Origin: Delftia tsuruhatensis NBRC 16741
Lineage (GTDB): Bacteria > Pseudomonadota > Gammaproteobacteria > Burkholderiales > Burkholderiaceae_C
Direction: 5' to 3'
DNA length: 64,000 bases
NCBI RefSeq assembly: GCF_001571325.1
Contig: NZ_BCTO01000021.1
Location: 124,001-188,000 of the forward strand
The notes under the pieces are model-generated. The model was not told where the DNA came from. It ran no database searches and was given only the letters and a program-made list of their open reading frames with translations. The position numbers and the translations under genes were made by a program. Of the stretch, positions 43,454 to 52,376 are shown piece by piece (positions within the stretch are counted from its first letter, which is position 1; every line of letters starts with the position of its first letter).

Positions 43454-44500
43454 ATGATCCAAGCCCTGAACCCCAACCGACTGCAGGCCAACGCACTGCG
43501 CCACTGGCTGCGCGCCGGCGCCATCGCCACAGGCATTGCGCTGGCCTGCGCCAGCGCATGGTCGGCCGACGAACAGCCCGGAAAGGGCGTGAAGGTGTTG
43601 CCACTGAAGAGCTCCATCGCCGAAGAGAGCTTCCAGACCCTCATCGTCATGAAGGCCCTGGAGAAGCTGGGCTACGACGTGCAGCCCTTCCAGGAGGTCG
43701 AGTACCCCACGGCCCACGTGGCGATTGCCAATGGCGATGCCACTTTCCTGGCCACGCACTGGAACCCGCTGCACGCCGACTACTACAAGAACGCGGGCGG
43801 CGACGCCAAGCTGTTCCGCAAGGGCGTGTACTCGGACAACGCCGCCCAGGGCTACCTGATGGACAAGAAGACGGCCGACCAATACAAGATCACCAACCTC
43901 GGCCAGCTCAAGGACCCCAAGATCGCCAAGCTGTTCGACTCGGACGGCGACGGCAAAGCCGACCTCACCGGCTGCACGCCGGGCTGGGGCTGCGAGGCCG
44001 TGATCGAGCACCACCTGACGGCCTACAAGCTGCGCGACACCGTGACCCACAAGCAGGGCACCTACTCGGCGCTGATCGCCGACACCATCTCGCGCTACAA
44101 GGCCGGCAAGCCCATCCTCTACTACACCTGGACGCCCTACTGGGTGAGCAACGTGCTCAAGCCCGGCAAGGACGTGGTATGGCTGGAGGTGCCGTTCTCC
44201 TCGCTGCCCGGCGAGCAGGCCAAGCTGGACACCAAGCTGCCCAACGGCAAGAACTACGGCTTCGTGGTGAACAAGCAGCAGATCATCGCCAACAAGGCCT
44301 TCACCGACAAGCATCCCGATGCCGCCAAGTTGTTCGAGCTGATGCAGGTCCCCGTGGGTGACATCAGCGCACAGAACCACATGATGAGCCAGGGCCAGAG
44401 CAAGCCTTCGGACATCAACCGCCATGTGGACGGCTGGATCAAGGCCCACCAGAAGACCTTCGACGGCTGGCTGGAACAGGCCCGCGCCGCAGCCCGCTGA
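43454..44500 (+). CDS. proX: glycine betaine-binding periplasmic protein
   Basis: The 348-residue protein has a long signal peptide (cleavage likely after ACASAWSA, ~36) and a ProX/OpuAC domain. Landmarks are [33 protein letters not shown] and [15 protein letters not shown], which carry the Trp residues used to cage quaternary ammonium groups, and [13 protein letters not shown] further on. It captures glycine betaine or proline betaine for ProVW. GAGGAACCCGAGG precedes the ATG at 43454. The order V-W-X is the classical one. Confidence 0.93.
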   Translation: MIQALNPNRLQANALRHWLRAGAIATGIALACASAWSADEQPGKGVKVLPLKSSIAEESFQTLIVMKALEKLGYDVQPFQEVEYPTAHVAIANGDATFLATHWNPLHADYYKNAGGDAKLFRKGVYSDNAAQGYLMDKKTADQYKITNLGQLKDPKIAKLFDSDGDGKADLTGCTPGWGCEAVIEHHLTAYKLRDTVTHKQGTYSALIADTISRYKAGKPILYYTWTPYWVSNVLKPGKDVVWLEVPFSSLPGEQAKLDTKLPNGKNYGFVVNKQQIIANKAFTDKHPDAAKLFELMQVPVGDISAQNHMMSQGQSKPSDINRHVDGWIKAHQKTFDGWLEQARAAAR

Positions 44501-44507
44501 ACGCTGC

Positions 44508-44570
44508 GGGGGAGCCGCGCCAGGCGCTCCCCCGGCTTCCTGCTTCAAAGGCCCGATTCGGCGGGCCTTT
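44508..44570 (+). terminator. two hairpins ending the proVWX and fru operons
   Basis: GGGGGAGC/GCTCCCCC lies at 44508-44515 and 44526-44533. A second stem AAAGGCCCG/CGGGCCTTT (44547-44555 and 44562-44570) is followed by T on this strand and preceded by A, so it can serve both converging operons. It overlaps the fruA stop codon. Confidence 0.7.
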
Positions 44571-46287
44571 TGAACATGCGCAGGGCGATGGCCGTGACCA
44601 CCACGCCCGCCACCAGCGCCACCGCATACATGGCCACATGGGTCACGGCATTGGGAATGGGTGCGACGAAGATGCCGCCATGCGGCACCTTCAGCTCCAC
44701 CCCCGCCAGCATGGACACGGCACCGGCCACGGCCGAGCCCAGTACCAGGGCCGGAATCGTACGCAGCGGATCGCGCGCCGCATAGGGAATGGCCCCCTCG
44801 GTGACAAAGGCCAGGCCCAGCACGCCGGCCGAGGCGGCGCTGCCGCGCTCCTCGCGCGTGAAGCGGTCGGCAAACAGGCGCGTGGCCAGGGCCAGCCCCA
44901 GCGGCGGCGTCATGCCGGCAATCATGGCCGCAGCCATGGGCGTGTAGACCTGGCTGGCGATCATTCCCGTGGAAAACGCATAGGCGGCCTTGTTCACCGG
45001 CCCGCCCATGTCAAAGGCCATCATCGCGCCCAGCAACAGGCCCAGCAGCAAGGCACTGGCGCCCTGCATGCCGCGCAGCCAGGCGCTCAGCCACTGCAGC
45101 AGCTCGGCCACGGGCGCACCGACCAGATAGAACATCAGCAGCCCCGTGAACAGGCTGCCCAGCACGGGCAGGATGAGCATGGGCAGCAGGCCCTTGAGCG
45201 CCTGCGGCAGCCGGATGTGCGCCGCCATGAAGGCCACGCCGTAGCCTGCAATGAAGCCGGCCGCAATGCCGCCGATGAATCCCGCCCCCATGCTGGACGC
45301 GATCATCCCGCCGATCATGCCCGGCGCAATGCCGGGCCGGTCGGCAATGGAATAGGCGATATAGCCGGCCAGTGCCGGCACCATCAGCGCAAAGCCGCCC
45401 TTGGCGCCGATCTGGAACAGCGTCCATCCCAGCGTGCCCTGGTGGGCATCGTCATGGACATAGATGCCGCCCAGCGCAAAGGCCATGGCGATCAGAATGC
45501 CGCCGGCCGTGACGAAGGGCAGCATGAAGGACACGCCGGTCATCAGGTGGCGATAGGCACCGCCCTGGATCCGGGCCGGCGTGGGCGCGGCGCTGCCTGC
45601 AGCAGCAGCGCCCACGGCGGCACCATGCACGGTGGCTTCGGCCAGCGCCTTGGCGATCAGCCCCGAGCCGTCGCGTATGGCCGGCTTGGTGCCGCTGCGC
45701 AGCAGCGGCTTGCCCGCGAAGCGCGAGAGATCCACCTCGCGGTCGGCGGCGATGATGACCAGGTCGGCCTCGGCAATCTCCTGCGGCGTCAGCGCATCGA
45801 GCGCGCCCACCGAGCCTTGCGTCTCCACGCGCATGGCGTGGCCCAGCGCCGCCGCGCCGCGCTGCAGGCCCTCGGCCGCCATGAAGGTATGGGCGATGCC
45901 TGTGGGGCAGGAGGTGACGGCCACGATCCGCTTGCCCAGGCTCTCGCCCGTGCGCTGTGCTGCGGGACTGGCGGCAGCGCAGCGTGCAAGCACGCCGGCC
46001 GGATCATCAAGCGCCTCGCGCAGGCTGCAGCGCTCGACGGCGGCGTGCACGAAGCGGGAGGCATCGGCGGCGGTATCTGCATCGTCATGGGTGCCGGCAT
46101 CCCCCACGATCAGCAATTGCCCGGCCTGCGCGGCGGCATCGGCCGCATGCAGCCCGATCACACCGCCGCTGGCGCGCACTTCCACGGCCAAGGGACGCTG
46201 TCCGGCCGCATGGCGCAGGGCTTCGGCGGCCAGCAGCGCTTCGGCGTCGTGCCCGGCGGCTGCGATCACCACAAAAAGAGGGTTCAT
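44545..46287 (-). CDS. fruA: fructose PTS enzyme IIB'BC
   Basis: The 580-residue membrane component has an N-terminal degenerate IIB' domain (~1-105) without the catalytic cysteine. The active IIB domain has Cys127 in VTSCPTGIAHT. The large IIC channel starts near 240 (RHLMTGVSFMLPFVTAGGILIAMAF region) with about eight to nine membrane spans. It takes up fructose and releases fructose 1-phosphate. The ATG at 46287 has CAGGAG eight bases before it. It is the last gene of fruBKA, 23 bp after fruK. Confidence 0.93.
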   Translation of the reverse strand: MNPLFVVIAAAGHDAEALLAAEALRHAAGQRPLAVEVRASGGVIGLHAADAAAQAGQLLIVGDAGTHDDADTAADASRFVHAAVERCSLREALDDPAGVLARCAAASPAAQRTGESLGKRIVAVTSCPTGIAHTFMAAEGLQRGAAALGHAMRVETQGSVGALDALTPQEIAEADLVIIAADREVDLSRFAGKPLLRSGTKPAIRDGSGLIAKALAEATVHGAAVGAAAAGSAAPTPARIQGGAYRHLMTGVSFMLPFVTAGGILIAMAFALGGIYVHDDAHQGTLGWTLFQIGAKGGFALMVPALAGYIAYSIADRPGIAPGMIGGMIASSMGAGFIGGIAAGFIAGYGVAFMAAHIRLPQALKGLLPMLILPVLGSLFTGLLMFYLVGAPVAELLQWLSAWLRGMQGASALLLGLLLGAMMAFDMGGPVNKAAYAFSTGMIASQVYTPMAAAMIAGMTPPLGLALATRLFADRFTREERGSAASAGVLGLAFVTEGAIPYAARDPLRTIPALVLGSAVAGAVSMLAGVELKVPHGGIFVAPIPNAVTHVAMYAVALVAGVVVTAIALRMFKRPAESGL

Positions 46288-46310
46288 GAGAGCTCCTGAA
46301 GAATGGGGGA

Positions 46311-47273
46311 TCACGGCCACTGGCATGGCTCCAGCAGCACGCTGGCAGCCAGGGCCTGGACGCGGTTGGCATCGACTTCGCGCGCGGGCACTGCCTGCAG
46401 CCAGGCCAGCGCGCTGGCCGTGGACAGGCGTGCGGTGTCCGCCAGATCCAGTCCGCGCAGCCGCGCGGCCACCATGCCCGCGACCATGGCATCGCCCGCG
46501 CCCACGGAGCTGCCGCGCGCCCGCTGCGGCGGCCGCGCGATCACCGCGCCTTGCGTGGTGGCGAACAGCGCGCCCTCCTCGCCCATGGACACCACGGCCA
46601 GTCCCAGCCCCCTGTCCAGCAGGCGGCGCGCGGCGGCCAGCAGCGCGTCGCGGCCGTCCAGGCGCAGGCCGGTGGCGGCCTGCAACTCCTCCCGGTTGGG
46701 CTTGATGGCCCAGGGCATGGCCGCATGGGGTGCCGCCAGGGCAGCAGCCAGGGGGCCCTCGCTGGTGTCCAGCAGCACGTCGGCGCCGGCAGCCACGGCC
46801 TGGGCCTGGAGCCGGGCCCAGCTGTCCGCAGGCAGGCCGGCCGGCAGGCTGCCCGACAGCACCACGGCCAGGCCGGGCCGCAGATACCGGGCCAGCGTGG
46901 ACATGACGGCGTCCAGATGCGCTTCGGCCAACACCAGGCCCGGCAGGTTGATGTCCGTGGTCTGGCGTCCGCCGTCGGCCACCAGCTTGATGTTGGTGCG
47001 CGTCTGGCCCGGCACGCGCAGGCAGGCGTCGGCAATGCCGCGCTGGGCGAACAAGGCCTCGAACATGCCGGCATTGTCACTGCCCAGCACGCCCAGCGCG
47101 GCCGTGGAAATGCCCAGGCCCGCCAAGGCGGCGGCAACATTGATGCCCTTGCCGCCCGGCGCCTGCACGCTGCCCAGCGCGCGCTGCACCTGGCCGGGCA
47201 GCAGCGCATCCAGGGTCACAAGCTGGTCTATGGCCGGGTTCAGGGTCACGGTGATGGCTTGCGGGGCGTTCAT
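46311..47273 (-). CDS. fruK: 1-phosphofructokinase
   Basis: The 320-residue PfkB-family kinase begins AITVTLNPAIDQLVTL. It has GGKGINVAAALAGLG at ~38 (substrate/ATP binding) and the C-terminal signature SSVGAGDAMVAGMVA with the catalytic Asp near 260. It phosphorylates fructose 1-phosphate to fructose 1,6-bisphosphate, the step after FruA. The start overlaps the fruB stop (ATGA at 47270). The length is normal. Confidence 0.93.
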   Translation of the reverse strand: MNAPQAITVTLNPAIDQLVTLDALLPGQVQRALGSVQAPGGKGINVAAALAGLGISTAALGVLGSDNAGMFEALFAQRGIADACLRVPGQTRTNIKLVADGGRQTTDINLPGLVLAEAHLDAVMSTLARYLRPGLAVVLSGSLPAGLPADSWARLQAQAVAAGADVLLDTSEGPLAAALAAPHAAMPWAIKPNREELQAATGLRLDGRDALLAAARRLLDRGLGLAVVSMGEEGALFATTQGAVIARPPQRARGSSVGAGDAMVAGMVAARLRGLDLADTARLSTASALAWLQAVPAREVDANRVQALAASVLLEPCQWP

Positions 47274-49813
47274 GCCGTCACCTCCTTGGCCAGTGCCCGC
47301 ACCTGCGCGGCATCCTCGCAGCCGAGCGCCCTGTCTGCGAGCGCCTGCAGCTGCCGCAGGCTGGCCGCGCGCAGGCCGGCCTTGACACCGGCGATGTCGT
47401 TGGGGGTCATGGACAGCTCGCCCACCCCCAGCCCGGCCAGCAGCAGCGCACCGAACGGGTCGCCAGCCAGTCCGCCGCAGACGCCCACGGGGCGCGCACG
47501 GGTGGCAGCGCCCTGCACGGTGGCGCGCACCATCCGCAGCACGGCCGGATGCAGGCTGTCGGCCTCGGCCGCCAGCTGCGGGTTCTGGCGGTCCATGGCC
47601 AGCACGTACTGGGTCAGGTCGTTGGTGCCTATGGAGAAGAAATCGGCGTGGCGGGCCAGTGCGTCGGCCTGCACGGCGGCGGCGGGCACCTCGATCATGA
47701 TGCCCAGCGGCAGGACCGGGGCGTCCAGTTCGGCACGCAGCCGTTCGCAGGCCGCGCGCAGCGCCAGCAGCTCCTGCACGCTGGTGACCATGGGAAACAT
47801 CACGGACAGCCTTGCGCCATCGCGGGCCGCCCGGTACAGGGCGCGCATCTGGGGCTCCAGCAGGTCGGGGCGGCGCAGCAGCAGCCGCGCGCCGCGCACG
47901 CCCAGGAAGGGGTTGTCCTCGCGCGGCAACTCCAGGTGGGCGACCTGCTTGTCGCCGCCGATGTCCAGCGCGCGGACGATCAGCGGCCGGCCCTCCAGCG
48001 CCTGCGCCATGGCGCGGTAGGTTTCGTACTGCTCGTCCTCGCCGGGCGTGCTGCCGCGCTCCAGGAACAGGAATTCCGTGCGCATCAGGCCCACGCCCTC
48101 CGCGCCCTGGGACAGGGCCAGCGGCACCTGCCCGGGCAGGTTGACGTTGGCGCAGACTTCGATGCGCACGCCATCGGTGGTGATGGCAGGCAGGCTGCGC
48201 TGCGCGGACACGCGTTCCTGCAGCGCCCGCTGCTCGGCCATGTGGGCACGCGCCGAAGCCAGGTCCTGCTCCGAGGGATCAAGGTAGATGCGGCCATTGG
48301 CGCCATCGACGATGGCCAGGGCCCCATCGGCCATGCCCAGCACGCCGCCGCCTGCCGCCACGGCGGCCGGCAGCCCCAGCGTGCGCGCGAGTATGGCCGT
48401 GTGCGAGGTGGGACTGCCCTGCGCCGTGACCAGCGCGGCCACGCGCGCCGTGTCCAGCTGGGCGGTTTCCGAGGGAGAAAGATCGGCCGCGACCAGGATG
48501 CAGCCGCCTTCCGGCAGGCCATCCGGCCCCGCCGCTGCCAGCGAGGGCTGCAATTGCACGAGCACGCGCCGGCCCACGTCGCGCAGGTCGGCGGCACGCG
48601 CGGCCAGCGCAGGGTTGTCCAGCGCCTGGAGACGGGCAGCGCCCTCCTCCACGGCCTGGTCCCAGGCCCAGGCCACGCCGTGGCCCTGGACCATGAACTG
48701 GCAGGCGCGCGTGATAAGTCCGGTGTCGCCCAGCCACTCGGCCTGCGCGCTGAAGATGGCCGCATCGCCTTCGCCCAGGCGGTGGCGGGTGTCGTCATGC
48801 AGGGCGCGCAGCTGGCCCTGCGTCTCGGCCAGCGCCGCATGCAGCCGCGCACCGCCCACGCTGAGCGGCTCGGGCAGGTCGGGGATCTCGGCGGCCTCCA
48901 CACGCCACTGGTGGATGCGGGCCACGGCCAGCCCCGGGCTGGCGCCCAGGCCCACAAAGGCAGGCCGCGCCAGCGGCGGCAGCCAGCCCGTGGCGGGCGA
49001 TTCGGCCGCCTTGCGCGCAGCGGCGTCGGCATCGGCACGTTCCTGGGCCACCAGGGCCTGGGCCACGGCGCACAGGCGCTGGACCGCGGCCCTGGCGTCG
49101 AGCCCCTCTGCCGAGACGGTGACCTTGTCGCCTTCGCGCAGTCCCAGCTGCAGCAGGCTGGCCATCTGCCGCGCATCGGCCACCTCGCCGCCATGGCGCA
49201 CCTGCATGCGCGAGGCAAAGCCGCGCGCCGCCTCCGCCCAGCGCGTGGCAGGCCGCGCATGCAGGCCGTTGGGATAGGCAATGGTCCATTCGCACGCCTC
49301 GGCCAGGTCCACTGCCGCCGGGCGGGCGGCAGGCGGTGCCGGGTCCGCCTGCCCCTGGAGTGCATCGATGACCTGCTGCGCATCGCCGGTGGTGAACAGC
49401 GCCTGCAGCCGGGGTGTCTGCAGCAGGCCGGCCAGGCGGCGCAGCAAGGTGATGTGGGCATCGGAGCGTGCCGCCACCGCCACGACCAGATGCACGTTCT
49501 GGCCGGCATTCCAATCCAGGCCCTCGCGCACCTGGAGCACGGCCACCGCGTCGCGCAGCACCAGGGCCCGGTCTTCGGCGCGGCCGTGGGGAATGGCCAC
49601 GCCGTGGCCCAGAAAGGTTTCGGCCTGGGCCTCGCGCGCCTGCATGCCGGCGGCATAGCCAGGGGCCACGCAGCCGCTGTCCTGGAGCAGCCGGGCGGCC
49701 TGGTCAATGGCGTCGGCCTTGTCGCGCACCCTGGCGCCCAGGCGCACGGCGATCTGCAGGCCCGCAGGAGCGGTGGGTGCAACCGCCGGGAGGGATGAAT
49801 GGGCATTGTTCAT
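47270..49813 (-). CDS. fruB: fructose PTS fusion IIA-HPr-enzyme I
   Basis: The ~847-residue multiphosphoryl transfer protein has IIA at residues ~18-155 with phospho-His76 in HGVAIPHGR. An HPr-like domain at ~173-262 has His185 in NGLHARPAT. Enzyme I runs from ~285 to the end with His471 in GSPTSHTAILAR, a PEP-binding block (RTEFLFLER, IGTNDLTQYVLAMDRQ) and a final Cys in VGVCGGLA. It takes phosphate from PEP to FruA without general PTS proteins. The ATG at 49813 gives a protein starting MNNAHSS; no good SD is seen because the FruR palindrome occupies that space. An ATG at 49843 would read through the operator. Confidence 0.93.
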   Translation of the reverse strand: MNNAHSSLPAVAPTAPAGLQIAVRLGARVRDKADAIDQAARLLQDSGCVAPGYAAGMQAREAQAETFLGHGVAIPHGRAEDRALVLRDAVAVLQVREGLDWNAGQNVHLVVAVAARSDAHITLLRRLAGLLQTPRLQALFTTGDAQQVIDALQGQADPAPPAARPAAVDLAEACEWTIAYPNGLHARPATRWAEAARGFASRMQVRHGGEVADARQMASLLQLGLREGDKVTVSAEGLDARAAVQRLCAVAQALVAQERADADAAARKAAESPATGWLPPLARPAFVGLGASPGLAVARIHQWRVEAAEIPDLPEPLSVGGARLHAALAETQGQLRALHDDTRHRLGEGDAAIFSAQAEWLGDTGLITRACQFMVQGHGVAWAWDQAVEEGAARLQALDNPALAARAADLRDVGRRVLVQLQPSLAAAGPDGLPEGGCILVAADLSPSETAQLDTARVAALVTAQGSPTSHTAILARTLGLPAAVAAGGGVLGMADGALAIVDGANGRIYLDPSEQDLASARAHMAEQRALQERVSAQRSLPAITTDGVRIEVCANVNLPGQVPLALSQGAEGVGLMRTEFLFLERGSTPGEDEQYETYRAMAQALEGRPLIVRALDIGGDKQVAHLELPREDNPFLGVRGARLLLRRPDLLEPQMRALYRAARDGARLSVMFPMVTSVQELLALRAACERLRAELDAPVLPLGIMIEVPAAAVQADALARHADFFSIGTNDLTQYVLAMDRQNPQLAAEADSLHPAVLRMVRATVQGAATRARPVGVCGGLAGDPFGALLLAGLGVGELSMTPNDIAGVKAGLRAASLRQLQALADRALGCEDAAQVRALAKEVTA

Positions 49814-49824
49814 GGCGCGGATTG

Positions 49825-49838
49825 TGGGAACGTTCCCA
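49825..49838 (+). promoter_or_regulatory. perfect palindromic operator for the LacI-type FruR
   Basis: TGGGAACGTTCCCA is a perfect 14-bp palindrome of the LacI-family type, ending 12 bp before the fruB start in the fruB-fruR divergent region (49814-49948). A weaker half-site CGGGAACGATTGC lies just before the fruR start and may allow autoregulation. Confidence 0.8.
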
Positions 49839-49948
49839 ACCATCAGTCAATCTGCACTGCAACATAACCTGGCCACCATCCGGCCATACCCCGGCATTTC
49901 TTTGGAGTTATCCTCTGCGGCACACCACAACCAACGGGAACGATTGCA

Positions 49949-50935
49949 TTGAGCATCAGCATCAACGATGTGGCCCGTGCGGCCGGGGTTTCCAAATCAA
50001 CGGTATCGCGCGCGCTGGCGGGCGGCTCGGTCAGCGAGGAGGTCCGGGCGCGGGTCGCGGCCGCCGTGCAGGCCACGGGCTACCGGCCCAATCTGATGGC
50101 ACGCCGGCTGCGCGCGCGCGACGCAGGGCCCATGGGCGTGCTGGTGGCCGACATACGCAACCCGTTTTTCACGGCCCTGATCCGCGCGGTCGAGGCCGAG
50201 GCCTATCGCCAGGGCCGGCGCGTGCTGTTGTGCAATACCGACGAAGACCCGCAGCGCGAAGCCATGTACCTGCAGCTCATGCAGGAAGAGCGCATCGCGG
50301 GGCTGATCTTTGCGCCCACCCAGGCCAGCCTGCACAAGCTCGAGCGCATGCAGCTGGAGTTTCCCGTTGTCCTGGTGGACCGGGCGGGCGCCCCGGCCTT
50401 CCATGACAGCGTGGTGCTGGACAACGCCCAGGCCTGCGCCACCCTGGTCAGGCATCTGGTGGAACAGGGCCGCCGCCGCATTGCAGGCGTCTTCGGCAGC
50501 ACCAGCAGCACGGCGCGCGAGCGCTGCGACGGCTATCTGGCCGCCATGCGCGATGCAGGCCTGGAGCCCGACTTGCGCCAATTGCCCCCGACCAGCGATG
50601 CCGCCGAGGCCGAAGTCACGCAATGGCTGCGCCAGCCGCAGCGGCCCGACGCCTTCGTGGCCAGCAACGGCCTGCTGCTGGAAGGCTGCCTGCGCGCGAT
50701 ACGCGCCGCAGGCCTGCGCATCCCCGGCGATGTGGCGCTCGCCGGCTTCGACAACGAGCGCTGGACAAAACTGGTGGCCCCCGCCATCACCGTCATCGAG
50801 CAGCCGATCGACGCCATGGGCCGAACGGCCTTCAGCCTGCTGATGGAGCGGCTGCATGCGCCCGAGCTGCCCGTGCGCAAGGTGGTCATGCAGGGGCGCT
50901 GCATAGTGCGCGAGTCCACGCAGGCGATTCGCTGA
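49949..50935 (+). CDS. fruR: LacI-family regulator of the fructose operon
   Basis: The 328-residue protein has a LacI helix-turn-helix and hinge: SISINDVARAAGVSKSTVSRAL at 2-23 and TGYRPNLMARRLR at ~43-55. A sugar-binding-protein-like domain with PMGVLVADIRNPFFTALIRAV follows. It is transcribed away from fruBKA, and the palindrome at 49825 is the probable operator. Fructose 1-phosphate is the usual effector of this type. The start is TTG at 49949, the only start that begins at the conserved HTH; GGGAAC lies upstream as a weak SD. Confidence 0.88.
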   Translation: MSISINDVARAAGVSKSTVSRALAGGSVSEEVRARVAAAVQATGYRPNLMARRLRARDAGPMGVLVADIRNPFFTALIRAVEAEAYRQGRRVLLCNTDEDPQREAMYLQLMQEERIAGLIFAPTQASLHKLERMQLEFPVVLVDRAGAPAFHDSVVLDNAQACATLVRHLVEQGRRRIAGVFGSTSSTARERCDGYLAAMRDAGLEPDLRQLPPTSDAAEAEVTQWLRQPQRPDAFVASNGLLLEGCLRAIRAAGLRIPGDVALAGFDNERWTKLVAPAITVIEQPIDAMGRTAFSLLMERLHAPELPVRKVVMQGRCIVRESTQAIR

Positions 50936-51062
50936 GCGCGGCTTTCGGGGCCGCCTGCCAAGCCCCGCCTCAGGAGGGGGCACATGGACTTTCAATGTTA
51001 CAAACAGTCGCAAACAACGGACTTGCACCCATAATCGCTCACAATTTTGTCCCGTTGACCTC

Positions 51063-51749
51063 ATGAACCAGCCCCAACATCCCATCGTCCATGGCACGGA
51101 AGACGTGCTGATCAGCCTCTGCAACTCCGTCTCGCGCGTGCTCCAGGTGGCCACGCAGTGCCAGATCCAGTATTCGGGCATGGTGCAGCGCATCACCAAG
51201 ACCAGCCTCAAGCCCGACATCGGCTGCTTTGTCCTGGTGGACGGCGGCTTTTCGGGCCTGGTGATCATCAACTTCTCGGCCGCCGCCGCCATGGAGCTGT
51301 ACCGCAGCTACATGCTGAGCATGGGCATGGGTGAAGAGGACCTTGCCAGCTCCTACACCTCCGACGATGTCAGCAACGTCATGGGCGAGCTGATGAACCA
51401 GGTGGTGGGCGACTTCACCAGCAAGGTCCAGCGCGAGCTTCAGACCTACATCACGCAAAGCCAGCCAAAGATGATCCGCCTGAACAAGCAGGTCAACCTC
51501 AGCGTGGATGCCAACCTCGACTCTCCCGAGGCGCGCCGCGTGACCTTCTACACGGGCAACAACAACATCTTCTATCTCGAGCTGGCCATGGACCGCACGG
51601 AGTTCATCAAGGTGGTGGATTTCGAACCGCAGGAGCGCCCCGACCCGGACGCCCTCATGGCGCAGGCCAACGCCAGCGCCCCCGCCGCAGCGCCTGAACC
51701 GGCCGGCAGCACGGACACCGACGAACTGCTCAAGTCCCTGGGCATGTAG
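51063..51749 (+). CDS. DUF3334 family protein, CheX/CheC-like
   Basis: The 228-residue soluble protein begins MNQPQHPIVHGTEDVLISLCNSVSRVL. It has a block with DVSNVMGELMNQVVGDFTSKVQREL near 100-125, similar to the ExxN-type surface of CheX/CheC phosphatases, and an Ala/Pro-rich tail ending DTDELLKSLGM. That tail end resembles FliN/CheC-like peptides. I assign it to DUF3334; a link to chemotaxis signalling is inferred. It stands alone, 127 bp from fruR. A GC hairpin (GGCCCCGC/GCGGGGGCC, 51749-51772) follows without a T run. Confidence 0.6.
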   Translation: MNQPQHPIVHGTEDVLISLCNSVSRVLQVATQCQIQYSGMVQRITKTSLKPDIGCFVLVDGGFSGLVIINFSAAAAMELYRSYMLSMGMGEEDLASSYTSDDVSNVMGELMNQVVGDFTSKVQRELQTYITQSQPKMIRLNKQVNLSVDANLDSPEARRVTFYTGNNNIFYLELAMDRTEFIKVVDFEPQERPDPDALMAQANASAPAAAPEPAGSTDTDELLKSLGM

Positions 51750-51831
51750 GCCCCGCCTCCCCTGCGGGGGCCAAAACCCTGACGCCTGCGGATGTATCAG
51801 GCGGCTCCGGGAAACGATATCGTTGACATGC

Positions 51832-51855
51832 AGATAATTGGAATGCCAACTATTT
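51832..51855 (+). promoter_or_regulatory. probable MarR-type operator
   Basis: AGATAATTGG (51832-51841) and CCAACTATTT (51846-51855) are inverted with two mismatches around AATG. The site is AT-rich, unlike its surroundings, and ends 10 bp before the MarR start; TTGACA at 51823-51828 may be the -35 of the promoter it would block. Confidence 0.55.
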
Positions 51856-51865
51856 GAATGCCACG

Positions 51866-52375
51866 ATGTCTTCCCTTCCCGACCAGTCCCCGCCCGCGCA
51901 AGCCGATGCCGCCAGCGTGCAGCGGCATTTCATGTTCACGCTGGGCCAAGTCAACAAGCAATGGCGCCGCACGCTGGACAGGCTGCTGGCGCCCATGGGC
52001 CTGACCCAGGCGCTGTGGATGCCGCTGATGCATCTGGCGCGTTCGCCTGAAGCCATGCGCCAGAAGGATCTGGCCCATTCCCTGGCGCTGGACAGCTCCT
52101 CGGTCGTGCGCCTGGTGGACGGCCTGGCCGCCCAGGGCTGGATAGAGCGCGTGGACGACAGCGACCGCCGCGTCAGGAAAATCCAGCTCACGCCAGCCGG
52201 CCATGCCCAGGTCGAAGCCGTGCAGGGCCTGCTGCAGCAGGCCCGCGCCCAGGTGCTGGGCGCCGTGCCGCCCGAGGAGCTGGACGCGGCCTACGCCACG
52301 CTGCAGCGCCTGCTGGAGGCCATGGCCGCCGAGCCCGCCTGCGACACGGACCTGCCCGACGAGCAGGCTGCCTGA
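51866..52375 (+). CDS. MarR-family transcriptional regulator
   Basis: The ~169-residue winged-helix protein has FMFTLGQVNKQWRRTLDRLLAPMGLTQALWMPLMHLAR in the first half, the HTH AMRQKDLAHSLALDSSSVVRLVDGLAAQGWIERVDDSDRRVRKIQLT (landmarks at ~65-115) and a helical C-terminus. DSDRR is the wing. It lies one base before the efflux gene at 52377 and probably represses both, released by a small aromatic ligand. The ATG at 51866 is used; a TTG at 51854 is possible. Neither has a good SD. Confidence 0.85.
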   Translation: MSSLPDQSPPAQADAASVQRHFMFTLGQVNKQWRRTLDRLLAPMGLTQALWMPLMHLARSPEAMRQKDLAHSLALDSSSVVRLVDGLAAQGWIERVDDSDRRVRKIQLTPAGHAQVEAVQGLLQQARAQVLGAVPPEELDAAYATLQRLLEAMAAEPACDTDLPDEQAA

Positions 52376-52376
52376 G

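Noticed and set aside
44638-46299. Long + strand frame opposite fruA
   Set aside because: FruA motifs on the minus strand are unambiguous; the + frame is a GC-rich shadow.
51749-51772. GC hairpin after the DUF3334 gene as terminator
   Set aside because: The stem is imperfect and no T run follows, so it was mentioned but not listed as a terminator.
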